Below, in pieces: positions 25,558 to 34,000 of a stretch of 64,000 nucleotides of DNA. Every line of letters begins with the position of its first letter. The stretch's first letter is position 1. The notes under the pieces were generated by a model. That model searched no databases. It was given only the letters and a program-made list of their open reading frames with translations, and had not been told where the DNA came from. A program made the translations under genes and the position numbers. The stretch comes from Bradyrhizobium commune (GTDB taxonomy: Bacteria > Pseudomonadota > Alphaproteobacteria > Rhizobiales > Xanthobacteraceae), in contig NZ_CP061379.1 in assembly GCF_015624505.1 (NCBI RefSeq), positions 3,782,001 through 3,846,000 on the forward strand, in the 5' to 3' direction.

Positions 25558-26754
25558 TCACGCCACTCGCCGTGCCGCGCCGGCCTTGGTCAAGATCCCG
25601 TCGAGACAATCGATCATCTCGGCGATCTCTCCCTTCGTCACATTCAGCGCCGGCATGAAGCGCAGCGTGTCGAGTTGCGGTGCGTTCAAGAGCACGCCGG
25701 CCTCGAACGCCTGCGCGACGATGCCGGGCGCGATCGGCAGTCTGAGATCGAGCGCCAGCAGCAGGCCGCGGCCGCGCACGCCGCCGAGGCCATGCCTTGC
25801 GGAGATCTTCTGCAGCGCGCTTTCGAGCAGGAGGCCCGTCTCGGCGACCGCCTTCAGGAAGTCGGGCTTGCCGACCTCCTCAAGCACCGCAAGCCCGGCC
25901 GCGCACATGATCGGGTTGCCGTTGAACGTGCCGCCCTGGTCGCCGTGCTCGAAACAGGAGGCGCGTTCGGTCGCAAGCAGGGCCGCGAGCGGCACGCCGC
26001 CGCCGATGCCCTTGCCGAGCGTCATGATATCCGGCGCGATGCCAGCGTGCTCGTGGTGGAAGAGCTTTCCGGTCCGGCCCATGCCGGTCTGGATCTCGTC
26101 GAACATGAGCAGCAGGCCATGCGCCTGGGTCAGCGCGCGCAGCTCCTTCAGGAACTGATCGGTCGCCGGCCACACGCCGGACTCGCCCTGGATCGGCTCG
26201 AGCATCACTGCGACGGTGTTGTCATTGATCAGCGTCTCGACCGAGACGATGTCGTTGAGCTTCGCCTTCTTGAAGCCCGCGACCTTCGGCTCGAACAGTG
26301 GCTCGAACGCCTTCTTGCCCGAGGCCGACATGGTCGCGAGCGTCCGGCCGTGGAAGCCGCCCTCGAACGTGATGATCTCGAACGCGCCGCCCTTGTTGAG
26401 GCTGCCATATTTGCGCGCGAGCTTGATCGCGCCCTCATTGGCCTCCGCGCCGGAATTGGCAAAGAACACCTGGTCGAACGCACTGTTCTCGACAAGCGAC
26501 TGCGCCAGCTTCAGGCTCGGCTCGTTGTAGAAGGCCGGGCTCGGCGTCAGCAGCCGCTTGGCCTGCGCCGACAACGCGTCGGCGATCGCAGGCGGCGAGT
26601 GGCCGAGGCAGTTGACGGCCCAGCCCTGCACGAAATCGAGATAGCGCTTGCGCCTGTCGTCCCAGAGATAGGAGCCGGCGCCGCGGACGAACACGGCCCT
26701 GGGCCGTGCGGTGATGTCCATCAGCGCGTCATACGGATGGGTGGCGTCGGTCAT
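25558..26754 (-). CDS. argD: Acetylornithine aminotransferase
   Basis: A PLP-dependent class-III aminotransferase of 398 residues that transaminates N-acetylglutamate semialdehyde in arginine synthesis (and can act in lysine synthesis). Motifs: [52 protein letters not shown] and the PLP lysine in [18 protein letters not shown]. The ATG at 26754 is chosen because AGAGGAG lies just upstream; a longer frame reaches 26889 but runs through a hairpin. argF is not adjacent, unlike in several other Rhizobiales. A short arginine-rich ORF and a terminator-like stem lie 47-190 bp upstream, suggesting attenuation. Confidence 0.93.
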   Translation of the reverse strand: MTDATHPYDALMDITARPRAVFVRGAGSYLWDDRRKRYLDFVQGWAVNCLGHSPPAIADALSAQAKRLLTPSPAFYNEPSLKLAQSLVENSAFDQVFFANSGAEANEGAIKLARKYGSLNKGGAFEIITFEGGFHGRTLATMSASGKKAFEPLFEPKVAGFKKAKLNDIVSVETLINDNTVAVMLEPIQGESGVWPATDQFLKELRALTQAHGLLLMFDEIQTGMGRTGKLFHHEHAGIAPDIMTLGKGIGGGVPLAALLATERASCFEHGDQGGTFNGNPIMCAAGLAVLEEVGKPDFLKAVAETGLLLESALQKISARHGLGGVRGRGLLLALDLRLPIAPGIVAQAFEAGVLLNAPQLDTLRFMPALNVTKGEIAEMIDCLDGILTKAGAARRVA

Positions 26755-26800
26755 GTCGAACTCCTCTGGAGGCGGGTGAAAAAGACGCGCGAAAAGCAGA

Positions 26801-26827
26801 AAGGCCGCACTTTGCGGGTGCGGCCTT
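26801..26827 (-). terminator. Putative attenuator hairpin upstream of argD
   Basis: Read on the minus strand, AAGGCCGCAC (26827-26818) pairs with GTGCGGCCTT (26810-26801) around a 7-nt loop, and the 3' side continues TTTCTGCTTTT. The stem is 10 bp and GC-rich. It lies about 28 nt after the stop of the Arg-rich ORF (26855-26944) and 47 nt before the argD start, the position expected of an attenuator. The T tract is interrupted, so termination strength is uncertain. Confidence 0.6.
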
Positions 26828-26854
26828 CTCGAAAACTCTGCTGAAATCAGGAGA

Positions 26855-26944
26855 TCAGCGGCGTCGTCGGACATGGCGCAACCCATCATCGTCGCGGGAG
26901 CGACGACGCATGGCTTGGCGCAGATGGGTCCGAGAGTTGATCAT
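26855..26944 (-). CDS. Putative arginine-rich leader peptide of argD
   Basis: A 29-codon ORF, too short for most gene callers. It starts ATG-ATC-AAC at 26944, is preceded by AGGGA seven bases upstream (minus strand), and contains 11 Arg, with clusters MRRRSR at residues 12-17 and four consecutive Arg (CGA CGA CGC CGC) immediately before the TGA stop. A hairpin resembling a terminator begins 28 nt beyond the stop and argD follows. This is the layout of ribosome-mediated attenuation for arginine. The first 5-nt part of a possible pause hairpin (GCTGA/TCAGC) covers the stop codon. Chance is possible because CG-rich DNA gives Arg codons, but order and position argue for function. Confidence 0.55.
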   Translation of the reverse strand: MINSRTHLRQAMRRRSRDDDGLRHVRRRR

Positions 26945-26989
26945 GGGCGGGTCCCTACAGCCGAATGGCAGGGCTTGTCAAGCGGGCGC

Positions 26990-28138
26990 TCACTGAACGC
27001 CATAGGGCGCGAACGTATCGGCGATGCCGGCGTTGATCGCTTTCGCCGCCGCGACGTCGCGTTCGGCACCGTCTGCATCGCCCTTCTTCCGTTTCGCGAG
27101 CCCGCGGCCGTAGAGCGCGCTGTCGAGCTCGGGCTTTGCGCCGAGCGCTGCGTCGTAATCCGCGATCGCCGCGTCGAGATTGCCGAACTTGAGATGGACG
27201 AGGCCGCGGCTGTCCAGCGTATAGGGATCGTTCGGGCGCATTTTGAGCGCCTGCTCGCAATCGGCCAGTGCCTCCGGCAAATGACCGAGGATCGCATGCG
27301 TCATGCAACGCGCGTTGAACACGCCGGAATAGCTCGCATTGGCCTTGATCGATCGATCGTAGTCTGCGAGCGCGCGGGCGTAATCGTGGTCGTCGAAATA
27401 CATGTTGGCGCGCGCATAGGCGTCGCGGTCGTTGCTCGGATTGAGCTCGATCGATCTGGCAAAATCGGCCAGCGCACGGGCGCGGTCGCCCTTGTCGCGG
27501 AAGATGCGGGCGCGGTTGCCATAGGCCGGGCCATAAGTGGGATCGAGCTTGATCGACATGTCGAGATCGGCGAGCGCGCGCTCGGCCTCTTGATGCTCGC
27601 GTAGCGCCGTGCCGCGGTTGAAATAGGCCAGTGCAAATTTCGGATCGAGCTTGATCGCCCGGTCGTAGTCCACCATCGCATGCGCGTAGTCGTTCTTCGC
27701 GATGAGGGAGTTGCCGCGGTTGTTGTGGTAGAGCGCATCGCCCGGCTCGAGCCGGATCGCGCGCGTGTAGTCGGCGATGGCGTGGTCGCGATCGCCGAGA
27801 TCGTCATAGGCGATGCCGCGATTGTACCAGGCGCTGGCATCGTTCGGGTCGAGGTCGACGGCGCGGTTGAGATCGGCCACGGCACGTTCAGGGTCGCCTT
27901 TACGCCGGTAGATTTCGCCGCGGTTGGCAAGCGCGGCCGCATTGGACGGATTGGCCTTCAGGATGGCCGTGCAGCCGTCCATGCGCTGGTCGTCACTGAC
28001 CTTGCCAGTGCCGAAGCACCATTGGCGTGCCTGCGCAGCCGACGGGGATTGCGCAAGGGCGGGAAACGTCAGCAGGGTCACGACAAGGCTGATCGCACCC
28101 ATCCCGGCCCAAATACCTGGTTTGCGATTGTGTTCCAT
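26990..28138 (-). CDS. Secreted tetratricopeptide-repeat protein
   Basis: A 382-residue protein with a signal peptide (MGAISLVVTLLTFPALAQ) and about nine consecutive 34-residue TPR units from residue 66 on, for example AWYNRGIAYDDLGDRDHAIA and AYFNRGTALREHQEAERALA. A conserved N-terminal segment (ARQWCFGTGKVSDDQRMDGC) with two cysteines precedes the repeats, as in many Bradyrhizobium TPR proteins with an 'RI..C...I' lead-in. TPR arrays mediate protein contacts; no enzyme domain is present. It is the first minus-strand gene upstream of the argD leader, ending 46 bp before that leader ORF begins. Confidence 0.85.
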   Translation of the reverse strand: MEHNRKPGIWAGMGAISLVVTLLTFPALAQSPSAAQARQWCFGTGKVSDDQRMDGCTAILKANPSNAAALANRGEIYRRKGDPERAVADLNRAVDLDPNDASAWYNRGIAYDDLGDRDHAIADYTRAIRLEPGDALYHNNRGNSLIAKNDYAHAMVDYDRAIKLDPKFALAYFNRGTALREHQEAERALADLDMSIKLDPTYGPAYGNRARIFRDKGDRARALADFARSIELNPSNDRDAYARANMYFDDHDYARALADYDRSIKANASYSGVFNARCMTHAILGHLPEALADCEQALKMRPNDPYTLDSRGLVHLKFGNLDAAIADYDAALGAKPELDSALYGRGLAKRKKGDADGAERDVAAAKAINAGIADTFAPYGVQ

Positions 28139-28261
28139 CCTGCCGCACCGAAACCATCATGCCTCTAGCGCGTTTGTGATCGGGAGATGCCGATTGGTTC
28201 GAACCGGACACTGGACCGGTGAGACCCAAGGGGTGCGGGACCAACCAGACAGTCTTTTACC

Positions 28262-29203
28262 TTGTCCGATACGCCTTACCCGATCGACCTCGACAGCATT
28301 CGCGGCGCGTTTCCGCCGGGCATCGAGGCGCCACCTTTGCTGCTCGATTTTGCCGGCTGGCTGAACGGGCGCCCCTGGGGCAGCGTCGGCTGCTTTTCGC
28401 TGCAAGGCCAGTTCTCCGATCAGGCCCCGATCTTCGACGGCAGTCCCTTGCGCGACCGCTTCGCACTGTTCATGCGCCTGCCGGACGGCTCGGCCGTCGG
28501 TGGCTGGTACGGCGCCGGTCTCGACCGCGACGATCCTCCGATCGTGGGCCTGGGGTCGGAAGGCGACTATGAGCTGCTGGCGCCGAGCCTCGACGCGCTG
28601 CTTTCGAAACTGACATCGCAGCAATTCGACAAGGCCTGGCACGATCTGTTGCCCGACGACGAGGTCGAGTGCCACACCGTCGCGCTGGCCGAGTGGCTCG
28701 CTGGACGGCCGGTCGCCGAGAAACCGGCGCCCGAGGAAGCGTCATCGGAGGTTCCCGATTTCCGCGGCTTCGTCGAGAAATGGAGCCGGGACCGCGAGGA
28801 TTTCTGGGCCAATCACCGCATGATGGCCGAGCTCGGCTGGCGCCTCGCCGCGCATCTCCCCAAGGGCAAGAACGCCTGGGACAAGACCCGCTTCGAGGTC
28901 GCAATCGTCGGCACCCAGTACCAGGCGCGCGTCCTGACGCGCGGGCCGCAACCGTTCGAGGAGGCTGCCTCGATCGAATCCCTGCTGCGCGAACTGCGCG
29001 AGGAGATGTGGCGTGCGCAGCGCGAGCTAGGGCTGTGGTCCGCGATGAGCTTTGGGCTCTACGCCGACGGCCGGGTCATGCCGAACTTCGACTACAATAC
29101 GCGCCCGACCATCGATGGCGAGCCGGCGCTGCTGGCTGAGGCCAAGGCCGATCTCGCCCGCGCCCCGCGGCCGGAGCGTTGGGTGCCGAAATGGCTGACG
29201 TGA
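28262..29203 (+). CDS. Hypothetical protein with SUKH/DUF600-like features
   Basis: A 313-residue cytosolic protein with a TTG start and no clear signal or membrane segment. The N-terminal part (about 1-110: ALFMRLPDGSAVGGWYG, PPIVGLGSEGDYELLAPSLD) looks like an SMI1/KNR4 (SUKH)-type sheet, and the C-terminus (FDYNTRPTIDG ... DLARAPRPERWVPKWL) resembles the YezG/DUF600 ending. Both families include immunity proteins of polymorphic toxins, but no toxin gene is nearby and the likeness is by eye only. I do not assign a function. Confidence 0.6.
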   Translation: MSDTPYPIDLDSIRGAFPPGIEAPPLLLDFAGWLNGRPWGSVGCFSLQGQFSDQAPIFDGSPLRDRFALFMRLPDGSAVGGWYGAGLDRDDPPIVGLGSEGDYELLAPSLDALLSKLTSQQFDKAWHDLLPDDEVECHTVALAEWLAGRPVAEKPAPEEASSEVPDFRGFVEKWSRDREDFWANHRMMAELGWRLAAHLPKGKNAWDKTRFEVAIVGTQYQARVLTRGPQPFEEAASIESLLRELREEMWRAQRELGLWSAMSFGLYADGRVMPNFDYNTRPTIDGEPALLAEAKADLARAPRPERWVPKWLT

Positions 29204-29251
29204 ACGAAAGAGCGTGATGAACTCCCGTTTGCAGCCGGAGAACTCGGCATC

Positions 29252-29384
29252 CACCTCTCCCGTAGGGAGAGGTCGGATCGCATCGGAGATGCGGTCCGGG
29301 TGAGGGGTTACTGTCTCACTGAACGGCTGCGGCCCCTCACCCGGATTGCTTCGCAATCCGACCTCTCCCCGACGGGGAGAGGTG
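29252..29384. repeat. Large intergenic inverted repeat
   Basis: Left arm 29252-29308 (CACCTCTCCCGTAGGGAGAG ... GTCCGGGTGAGGGG) and right arm 29333-29384 (CCCCTCACCCGGATTG ... GACGGGGAGAGGTG) are near-perfect reverse complements about 50 nt long, each also self-palindromic at its outer end. This is an abundant Bradyrhizobium repeat class. It lies between a hypothetical gene and convergent rimO, probably forming the shared 3' structure. Confidence 0.8.
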
Positions 29385-29424
29385 AGCACCTCCAGCCGGA
29401 CTTGATTCACCACGCACGCGCCGC

Positions 29425-30744
29425 TCAGAACCCCGCGACGCTGCCGTGCAGATCGTATTGATCCGCGCGCTCGATCTTCGCGGCGACGATCTCGCCGACG
29501 CGCAACGGGCGGCGGCTCGTCAGATAAACCGCACCGTCGATCTCCGGTGCATCGGCCTTTGAGCGGCCCTTGGCGACGGTTGGCCCGACCTCGTCGATGA
29601 TGATCTGCTGGCGCGTGCCGACCTTGCGCTTCAGCCTGCGCGCCGAGATTTTCTGCTGGCGCGCCATCAGCGCGTTATAGCGCTCCTGCTTGATCTCTTC
29701 CGGCACCGGATTTGCGATCGCATTCGACGTCGCGCCGGCGACGGGCTCGTATTTGAAGCAGCCGAGGCGGTCGATCTCGGCCTCATCGAGCCAGTCGAGC
29801 AGATAGGCGAAGTCGGCATCGGTCTCGCCGGGGAAGCCGACGATGAAGGTCGAACGCAAAGCGAGGTCAGGACATTCCTCGCGCCAGCGCTTGATCCGCG
29901 CCAGCGTCTTGTCCTGAGCTGCCGGGCGCTTCATCGCCTTCAGCACCTCGGGGCTTGCATGCTGGAACGGGATGTCGAGATAGGGCAGCACCTTGCCCTC
30001 GTTCATCAGCGCGATGACCTCGTCGACATGCGGGTAGGGATAGACATATTGCAGCCGGACCCAGGCGCCGAGTTCGCCGAGCTCGCGCGCGAGATCCAAA
30101 AACTTGGCGCGGACCTGGCGATCCTTCCACGGGCTCTCGGCATATTTGAGATCGACACCATAGGCCGAGGTGTCCTGCGAGATGACCAGCAGCTCCTTGA
30201 CGCCGGCGTCGACCAGGCGCTCGGCTTCGCGCAGCACGTCATTGGCCGGACGCGAGACCAGATCGCCGCGCAGCTTCGGGATGATGCAGAAGGTGCAGCG
30301 ATTGTTGCAGCCTTCGGAGATCTTCAGATACGCATAGTGCCGCGGCGTCAGCTTGATGCCCTGCGGCGGCACCAGGTCGAGATGCGGATTATGCGCCGGC
30401 GGCAGCGCGCGATGCACGGCATCGAGCACGCTCTCATATTGCTGCGGGCCGGTGATGGAAAGCACGCCGGGATAGGCCTGTTCGATTTGCTCGGGTTCCG
30501 CACCCATGCAGCCGGTCACGATCACCTTGCCGTTCTCGGCCATGGCCTCGCCGATCGCCGAGAGCGATTCCTGCTTGGCGCTGTCGAGGAAGCCACACGT
30601 GTTAACGATGACGATGTCGGCCCCGTCATGTCTGCGGGCGAGCTCATAGCCCTCCGCGCGCAGGCGCGTGATGATGCGCTCGGAATCCACCAATGCCTTG
30701 GGACACCCGAGTGACGTGAATGATATGCGCGGCGCTTTATCCAT
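29425..30744 (-). CDS. rimO: Ribosomal protein S12 methylthiotransferase RimO
   Basis: A 439-residue radical-SAM enzyme that adds a methylthio group to Asp-89 of ribosomal protein S12. From ATG 30744 ([20 protein letters not shown]) the N-terminal MTTase domain has the three cysteines binding one cluster ([19 protein letters not shown]). The radical-SAM motif is [16 protein letters not shown] (CxxxCxxC). A C-terminal TRAM domain is present ([14 protein letters not shown] ... [21 protein letters not shown]). The in-frame extension to 30810 lacks RimO character. Standalone gene. Confidence 0.96.
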   Translation of the reverse strand: MDKAPRISFTSLGCPKALVDSERIITRLRAEGYELARRHDGADIVIVNTCGFLDSAKQESLSAIGEAMAENGKVIVTGCMGAEPEQIEQAYPGVLSITGPQQYESVLDAVHRALPPAHNPHLDLVPPQGIKLTPRHYAYLKISEGCNNRCTFCIIPKLRGDLVSRPANDVLREAERLVDAGVKELLVISQDTSAYGVDLKYAESPWKDRQVRAKFLDLARELGELGAWVRLQYVYPYPHVDEVIALMNEGKVLPYLDIPFQHASPEVLKAMKRPAAQDKTLARIKRWREECPDLALRSTFIVGFPGETDADFAYLLDWLDEAEIDRLGCFKYEPVAGATSNAIANPVPEEIKQERYNALMARQQKISARRLKRKVGTRQQIIIDEVGPTVAKGRSKADAPEIDGAVYLTSRRPLRVGEIVAAKIERADQYDLHGSVAGF

Positions 30745-31023
30745 GTAATCGCCTGGAACCTGGATCTGAATTGTTCGGATATGCGCTTCAACTAATTGAA
30801 CCGATGGCAAAATTCAATGACTAACGTGTGCGGCGCGATGCTAAAGCCGTATTCCCGTATTTGAGGCGATCGGCCAGCAATTCGGAAGGGTATGGACTAA
30901 CCGAGGGCTCGTGACGTGGAAGCTCGTTCCGTTCGAGCAACTGGACGAGCCGAGACGAATTGCTCGAACTTGCACTTTTTAGTTGTCATTCTGTGTTGCT
31001 TGATTCCACGGAGCTTACCTGTG

Positions 31024-31587
31024 ATGCGCCGTTTCATCTCCGGCATGGCTTTCGTTATCGTTTTCTATGGCGCGATGTTTCCGGCGCGGGCAGAAGTCGA
31101 CAAGATCATTCATGTCTGCGATCGGCAAGAACGATTGTGTCCGGAATTCAGGCCACGCGTGAAAGCACCTGATGGGTGGGCGAGGGACGAGGCCGCGAGT
31201 CTCAAGTACGGCGCCTCGATGTTCGTGCCCAACGGGAAAAAATTCGGTAGCTCAGAAGCAATCATCTATGCCGAAGGCCGCTACAACAAGGATCGGACCG
31301 AATTGGTTCAATGGGTAGCAGCCAGCGATCGGGATTGGGCGACGACATCCGGCAAGAATGCCAAGATCACCACGCTTCCCTCGGTCAACCCCAAGGTCAT
31401 TATCAACCGCTACGATAGTCCGTCCCTGAAGGACCAGCCGATTGAGGTGATCGCGCATTACGCCGATCTCGACAAGGACGGCAATTCCTACGTCGTGCGG
31501 CTGGCGGTCTCCGGCCTCAACGAGACGGCAGTGCTGGCTGCCGTGCCACTTCTCGACAAGATGATCGTTGGCGCGAAGATTCCGTGA
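31024..31587 (+). CDS. Secreted hypothetical protein
   Basis: A 187-residue protein from ATG 31024 (MRRFISGMAFVIVFYGAMFP) with a signal peptide cleaved near PARA-EV. The mature part has an early cysteine pair (VCDRQERLCPEF), a WARDEAASLKYGASMFVPNG segment, and ends in a conserved-looking LDKMIVGAKIP. I do not recognise the family. No enzyme motif is seen. The upstream reading frame to 30916 has no start signal and would remove the clean signal peptide. It lies alone between rimO and the nas genes. Confidence 0.75.
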   Translation: MRRFISGMAFVIVFYGAMFPARAEVDKIIHVCDRQERLCPEFRPRVKAPDGWARDEAASLKYGASMFVPNGKKFGSSEAIIYAEGRYNKDRTELVQWVAASDRDWATTSGKNAKITTLPSVNPKVIINRYDSPSLKDQPIEVIAHYADLDKDGNSYVVRLAVSGLNETAVLAAVPLLDKMIVGAKIP

Positions 31588-31916
31588 GCGCATAAGCTCG
31601 GATGTTCGTTCCGGGTCCACGACCGATAAGGCGCCGATTGACCACCTGAGTTTTCCTTCGCATCCAAAGTCGAAATCTCGGTTTAACGAGTACACGCCAG
31701 CCCTGGGGGCGTTTCTTGGGAGTGGGCGGCTCAAAGATTTGCACTCGTTGTCTCAGGACCACCCGAGCGACATGAAGCTGACCTTGGGCGCAGCCGTCTG
31801 ATCTTTTTCTGATCTGCCTGATTGATTAGCTGCAGCTAGTCCCAATTGCCCATAATTACAACCCTTTGCATGGCCTTCCGCCGTGCTATGGATGAATCGC
31901 CGGACGTGAGTGAGCT
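31588..31916. other. Intergenic region upstream of nasT, no gene seen
   Basis: 329 bp without a convincing ORF. It must hold the nasTS promoter. The last 100 bp are locally AT-richer (CCCATAATTACAACCC). I looked for a sigma-54 -24/-12 element and found only a near miss at TGGCCTTCCGCCGTGCT, where the GG-GC spacing is one base too long. Confidence 0.5.
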
Positions 31917-32507
31917 ATGAGCGCCGAACAGTCGCCCAAAATCGTGATTGTCGACGAAAGCCCGATCCGGGCCGCAATCCTGGAAGAAGGGCTGCGGGAG
32001 GCCGGCTTCACCCAGGTGGTCCACATCCGCGAGATGCAGAGCCTCTTGGCTCGGATTTACGCCGTTGACCCCGACATCATCCTGATCGATCTCGAAAACC
32101 CCAGCCGCGACGTGCTGGAGGCGATGTTCCAGGTCAGCCGTGCCGTGAAGCGGCCGATCGCGATGTTCGTCGACCAGAGCGATTCAGCCTCGATCCAGGC
32201 CTCCGTCGAGGCCGGCGTGTCCGCCTACATCGTCGATGGGCTGAAGAAGGAGCGCATCAAGCCGATCCTCGATCTCTGCGTGTCCCGCTTCAACGCCTTT
32301 GCAAAACTCCAGGAAGAGCTGGAGCGCACCAAGTCGCAGCTCGAGGACCGCAAGATCATCGAGAAGGCCAAGGGCATCCTGATGCGGGTCAAGGGCCTCA
32401 ACGAGGACGAGGCTTATGTGCTGCTGCGCTCCACCGCCATGCGCGAGAAGAAGAAAATCGGCGAGATCGCCCAGTCGATCATCACCGCGTCGGAGATGCT
32501 GAAATGA
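31917..32507 (+). CDS. nasT: ANTAR-domain antitermination regulator NasT
   Basis: A 196-residue two-domain protein: a receiver-like N-terminus (KIVIVDESPIRAAILEEGLR) with the conserved acidic residue but a weak phospho-acceptor region, then a coiled linker (LQEELERTKSQLEDRK) and the RNA-binding ANTAR domain (IIEKAKGILMRVKGLNEDEA ... MREKKKIGEIAQSI). NasT binds paired hexaloop hairpins in leader RNA and prevents termination when nitrate frees it from NasS. Its stop overlaps the nasS start by 4 bp (ATGA), as expected for a sensor-regulator pair. Downstream nirA carries a candidate RNA target. Confidence 0.95.
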   Translation: MSAEQSPKIVIVDESPIRAAILEEGLREAGFTQVVHIREMQSLLARIYAVDPDIILIDLENPSRDVLEAMFQVSRAVKRPIAMFVDQSDSASIQASVEAGVSAYIVDGLKKERIKPILDLCVSRFNAFAKLQEELERTKSQLEDRKIIEKAKGILMRVKGLNEDEAYVLLRSTAMREKKKIGEIAQSIITASEMLK

Positions 32508-33667
32508 GTGGACCGCTCCGCATCGGGTTCATCCCGCTGGTCGATGCCGCCGCCCTGATCGTTGCCGTCGACAAGGGATTTGCTGCCGCCGAAGGGCTCG
32601 AGGTCGAGCTGGTGCGCGAGGTGTCGTGGTCCAACGTCCGCGACAAGCTCAATATCGGCCTGTTCGACGCCGCGCATCTGCTTGCGCCGGTGGCCATTGC
32701 GTCCTCGCTCGGGCTCGGCCACGTCAAGGTGCCGATCGTCGCCCCCTTCAACCTCGGCATCAACGGCAACGCCATCACGGTGTCGCCGGCGCTGCTGTCC
32801 GCGCTGATGGAGGAGATCGACGGCGATCGCTTTGATCCGATGGCGACGGCAAAAGCGCTGGCGCGCGTCGTCGCCAAGCGCCGCAAGGCAGGTGCCGAGC
32901 CGCTGACCTTCGGCATGACCTTCCCGTTCTCGACCCACAATTACCAGCTGCGGTTCTGGATGGCGGCGGCCGGCGTCGATCCGGACGAGGACGTGCGCCT
33001 CGTCGTGCTGCCGCCGCCCTTCATGGTCGACAGTCTCAAGAGCGGCCATGTCGATGCGTTCTGCGTCGGCGCGCCCTGGAACTCGATCGCCGTCGATCTC
33101 GGCGTCGGCCACATCCTGCATTTCGTCTCCGACATTCTCGTGCATGCAGCAGAGAAGGTTCTGGCCATCCGCCAGAGCTGGGCCGACAAGAACCCGGACG
33201 TGGTCGCAGCCCTGGTGCGCGCAGCCGAGAAGGCCGCCGATTTTATCGAGCACCCCGAAAACCGCACCGAGGCGGCGCGCATCCTGGCACAGCCCGAGCG
33301 GATCGGCGTCGACGCCGAAGTCATCCAGCGCACCCTCGACGGGCGCCTCAAGATCTCGCCCGACGGCACGTTCCGCGAGAGCGACCGCTATTTATTGGTG
33401 GGTCGCGAAGGAGCGGGGCGGCCGGACCCGGTCCAGGCCGCCTGGCTTTATGCGCAGATGGTGCGCTGGGGACAGGCGCCGCTGACGCCCGATGGCGTCA
33501 AGACGGCGATGGCCGTGTTCAGGCCCGACCTCTATGAGGCCGCCCTGGGACATCGACGGCCCGTCGAGGCGCCTGCGCCATTTGGCGCCTTTGCCGGCCC
33601 GGCCTTCGATCCCACCGATATCAGCGGGCACCTCGAAGCCTTCGAGGTCGGCCGCTGGAAGGCTTGA
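32504..33667 (+). CDS. nasS: Nitrate sensor NasS (NrtA/CmpA-type binding protein, cytoplasmic)
   Basis: A 387-residue protein of the NrtA/CmpA nitrate/bicarbonate-binding fold. It has no signal peptide (start MSGPLRIGFIPLVDAAALIV), which separates NasS from the periplasmic transporters. Motifs: VDKGFAAAEGLEVELVREVSW, FDAAHLLAPVAIAS, GINGNAITVS and WRAMAG-like segments. NasS holds NasT in the absence of nitrate. It is coupled to nasT by overlap and is followed, 333 bp on, by nirA. Confidence 0.94.
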   Translation: MSGPLRIGFIPLVDAAALIVAVDKGFAAAEGLEVELVREVSWSNVRDKLNIGLFDAAHLLAPVAIASSLGLGHVKVPIVAPFNLGINGNAITVSPALLSALMEEIDGDRFDPMATAKALARVVAKRRKAGAEPLTFGMTFPFSTHNYQLRFWMAAAGVDPDEDVRLVVLPPPFMVDSLKSGHVDAFCVGAPWNSIAVDLGVGHILHFVSDILVHAAEKVLAIRQSWADKNPDVVAALVRAAEKAADFIEHPENRTEAARILAQPERIGVDAEVIQRTLDGRLKISPDGTFRESDRYLLVGREGAGRPDPVQAAWLYAQMVRWGQAPLTPDGVKTAMAVFRPDLYEAALGHRRPVEAPAPFGAFAGPAFDPTDISGHLEAFEVGRWKA

Positions 33668-33813
33668 TTCGATCCTGCATCGTTTTTGGGCGTATCGAGT
33701 CATCGTCTAAATTTTGAGCCGACTGCTCGAATTTCGTGAAAACTCCGGGACCGGGATTATCCGGGCTCGGATGTAATCTGTTGAAATTACAAAACGTTTT
33801 ATTTCGTCGAAGC

Positions 33814-33829
33814 TGGCACGCAACTTGTA
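33814..33829 (+). promoter_or_regulatory. Putative sigma-54 promoter for nirA
   Basis: TGGCACG-CAAC-TTGTA matches the RpoN consensus TGGCACG-N4-TTGCA at every position except the C of TTGC. It lies 172 bp before the nirA start, so transcription would begin near 33838 and give a leader of about 163 nt. NtrC-dependent sigma-54 transcription is the known mode for nitrate-assimilation genes in Bradyrhizobium and Klebsiella. No NtrC site was recognised with certainty. Confidence 0.6.
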
Positions 33830-33837
33830 TGTTGCAG

Positions 33838-34000
33838 TGCGGCCAGCTTGTCACAGGTGCCTGCTGAGCCAAGTCCCACAGCAACGAAGCTGATTGGACC
33901 GTCGGGTAGCAGAGCAGGCTCCAGGGCCAGCCGAGTTCCCCGCGGGTCGTATCCCATTCCCTCCCCACCCCAGGTGGCCGCAGGAGCTTCGTTACCGACC
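33838..34000 (+). promoter_or_regulatory. Structured nirA leader with ANTAR-type hairpin
   Basis: The expected nirA leader RNA. At 33873-33899 a hairpin has outer stem GTCC/GGAC and inner stem CAGC/GCTG closed by the hexaloop AACGAA (33883-33888), with A at position 1 and G at position 4, the ANTAR-recognition rule. Just upstream (about 33854-33860) ACAGGT also fits AnnGnn but its stem is weak. Downstream, GCCTGCT (33859-33865) can pair with AGCAGGC (about 33913-33919), enclosing the ANTAR hairpin, so alternative folds exist. A clear U-tract terminator was not found. The 5' part of an in-frame extension of nirA (from 33848) falls in this leader. Confidence 0.5.

Noticed and set aside
31800..31916. 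Possible sigma-54 promoter before nasT (TGGCCTTCCGCCGTGCT)
   Set aside because: The GG and GC doublets are one base too far apart for RpoN.
33810..33849. Long hairpin AAGCTGG...CCAGCTT with inner GCAAC/GTTGC
   Set aside because: First taken as leader RNA structure or ANTAR target, but its loop (TTGTAT) breaks the AnnGnn rule and its left arm coincides with the sigma-54 element, so most of it would not be transcribed.
33848..34000. N-terminal extension of NirA by 51 residues
   Set aside because: The segment lies in the predicted leader, lacks NirA similarity and an AGGAG site is found before the ATG at 34001.
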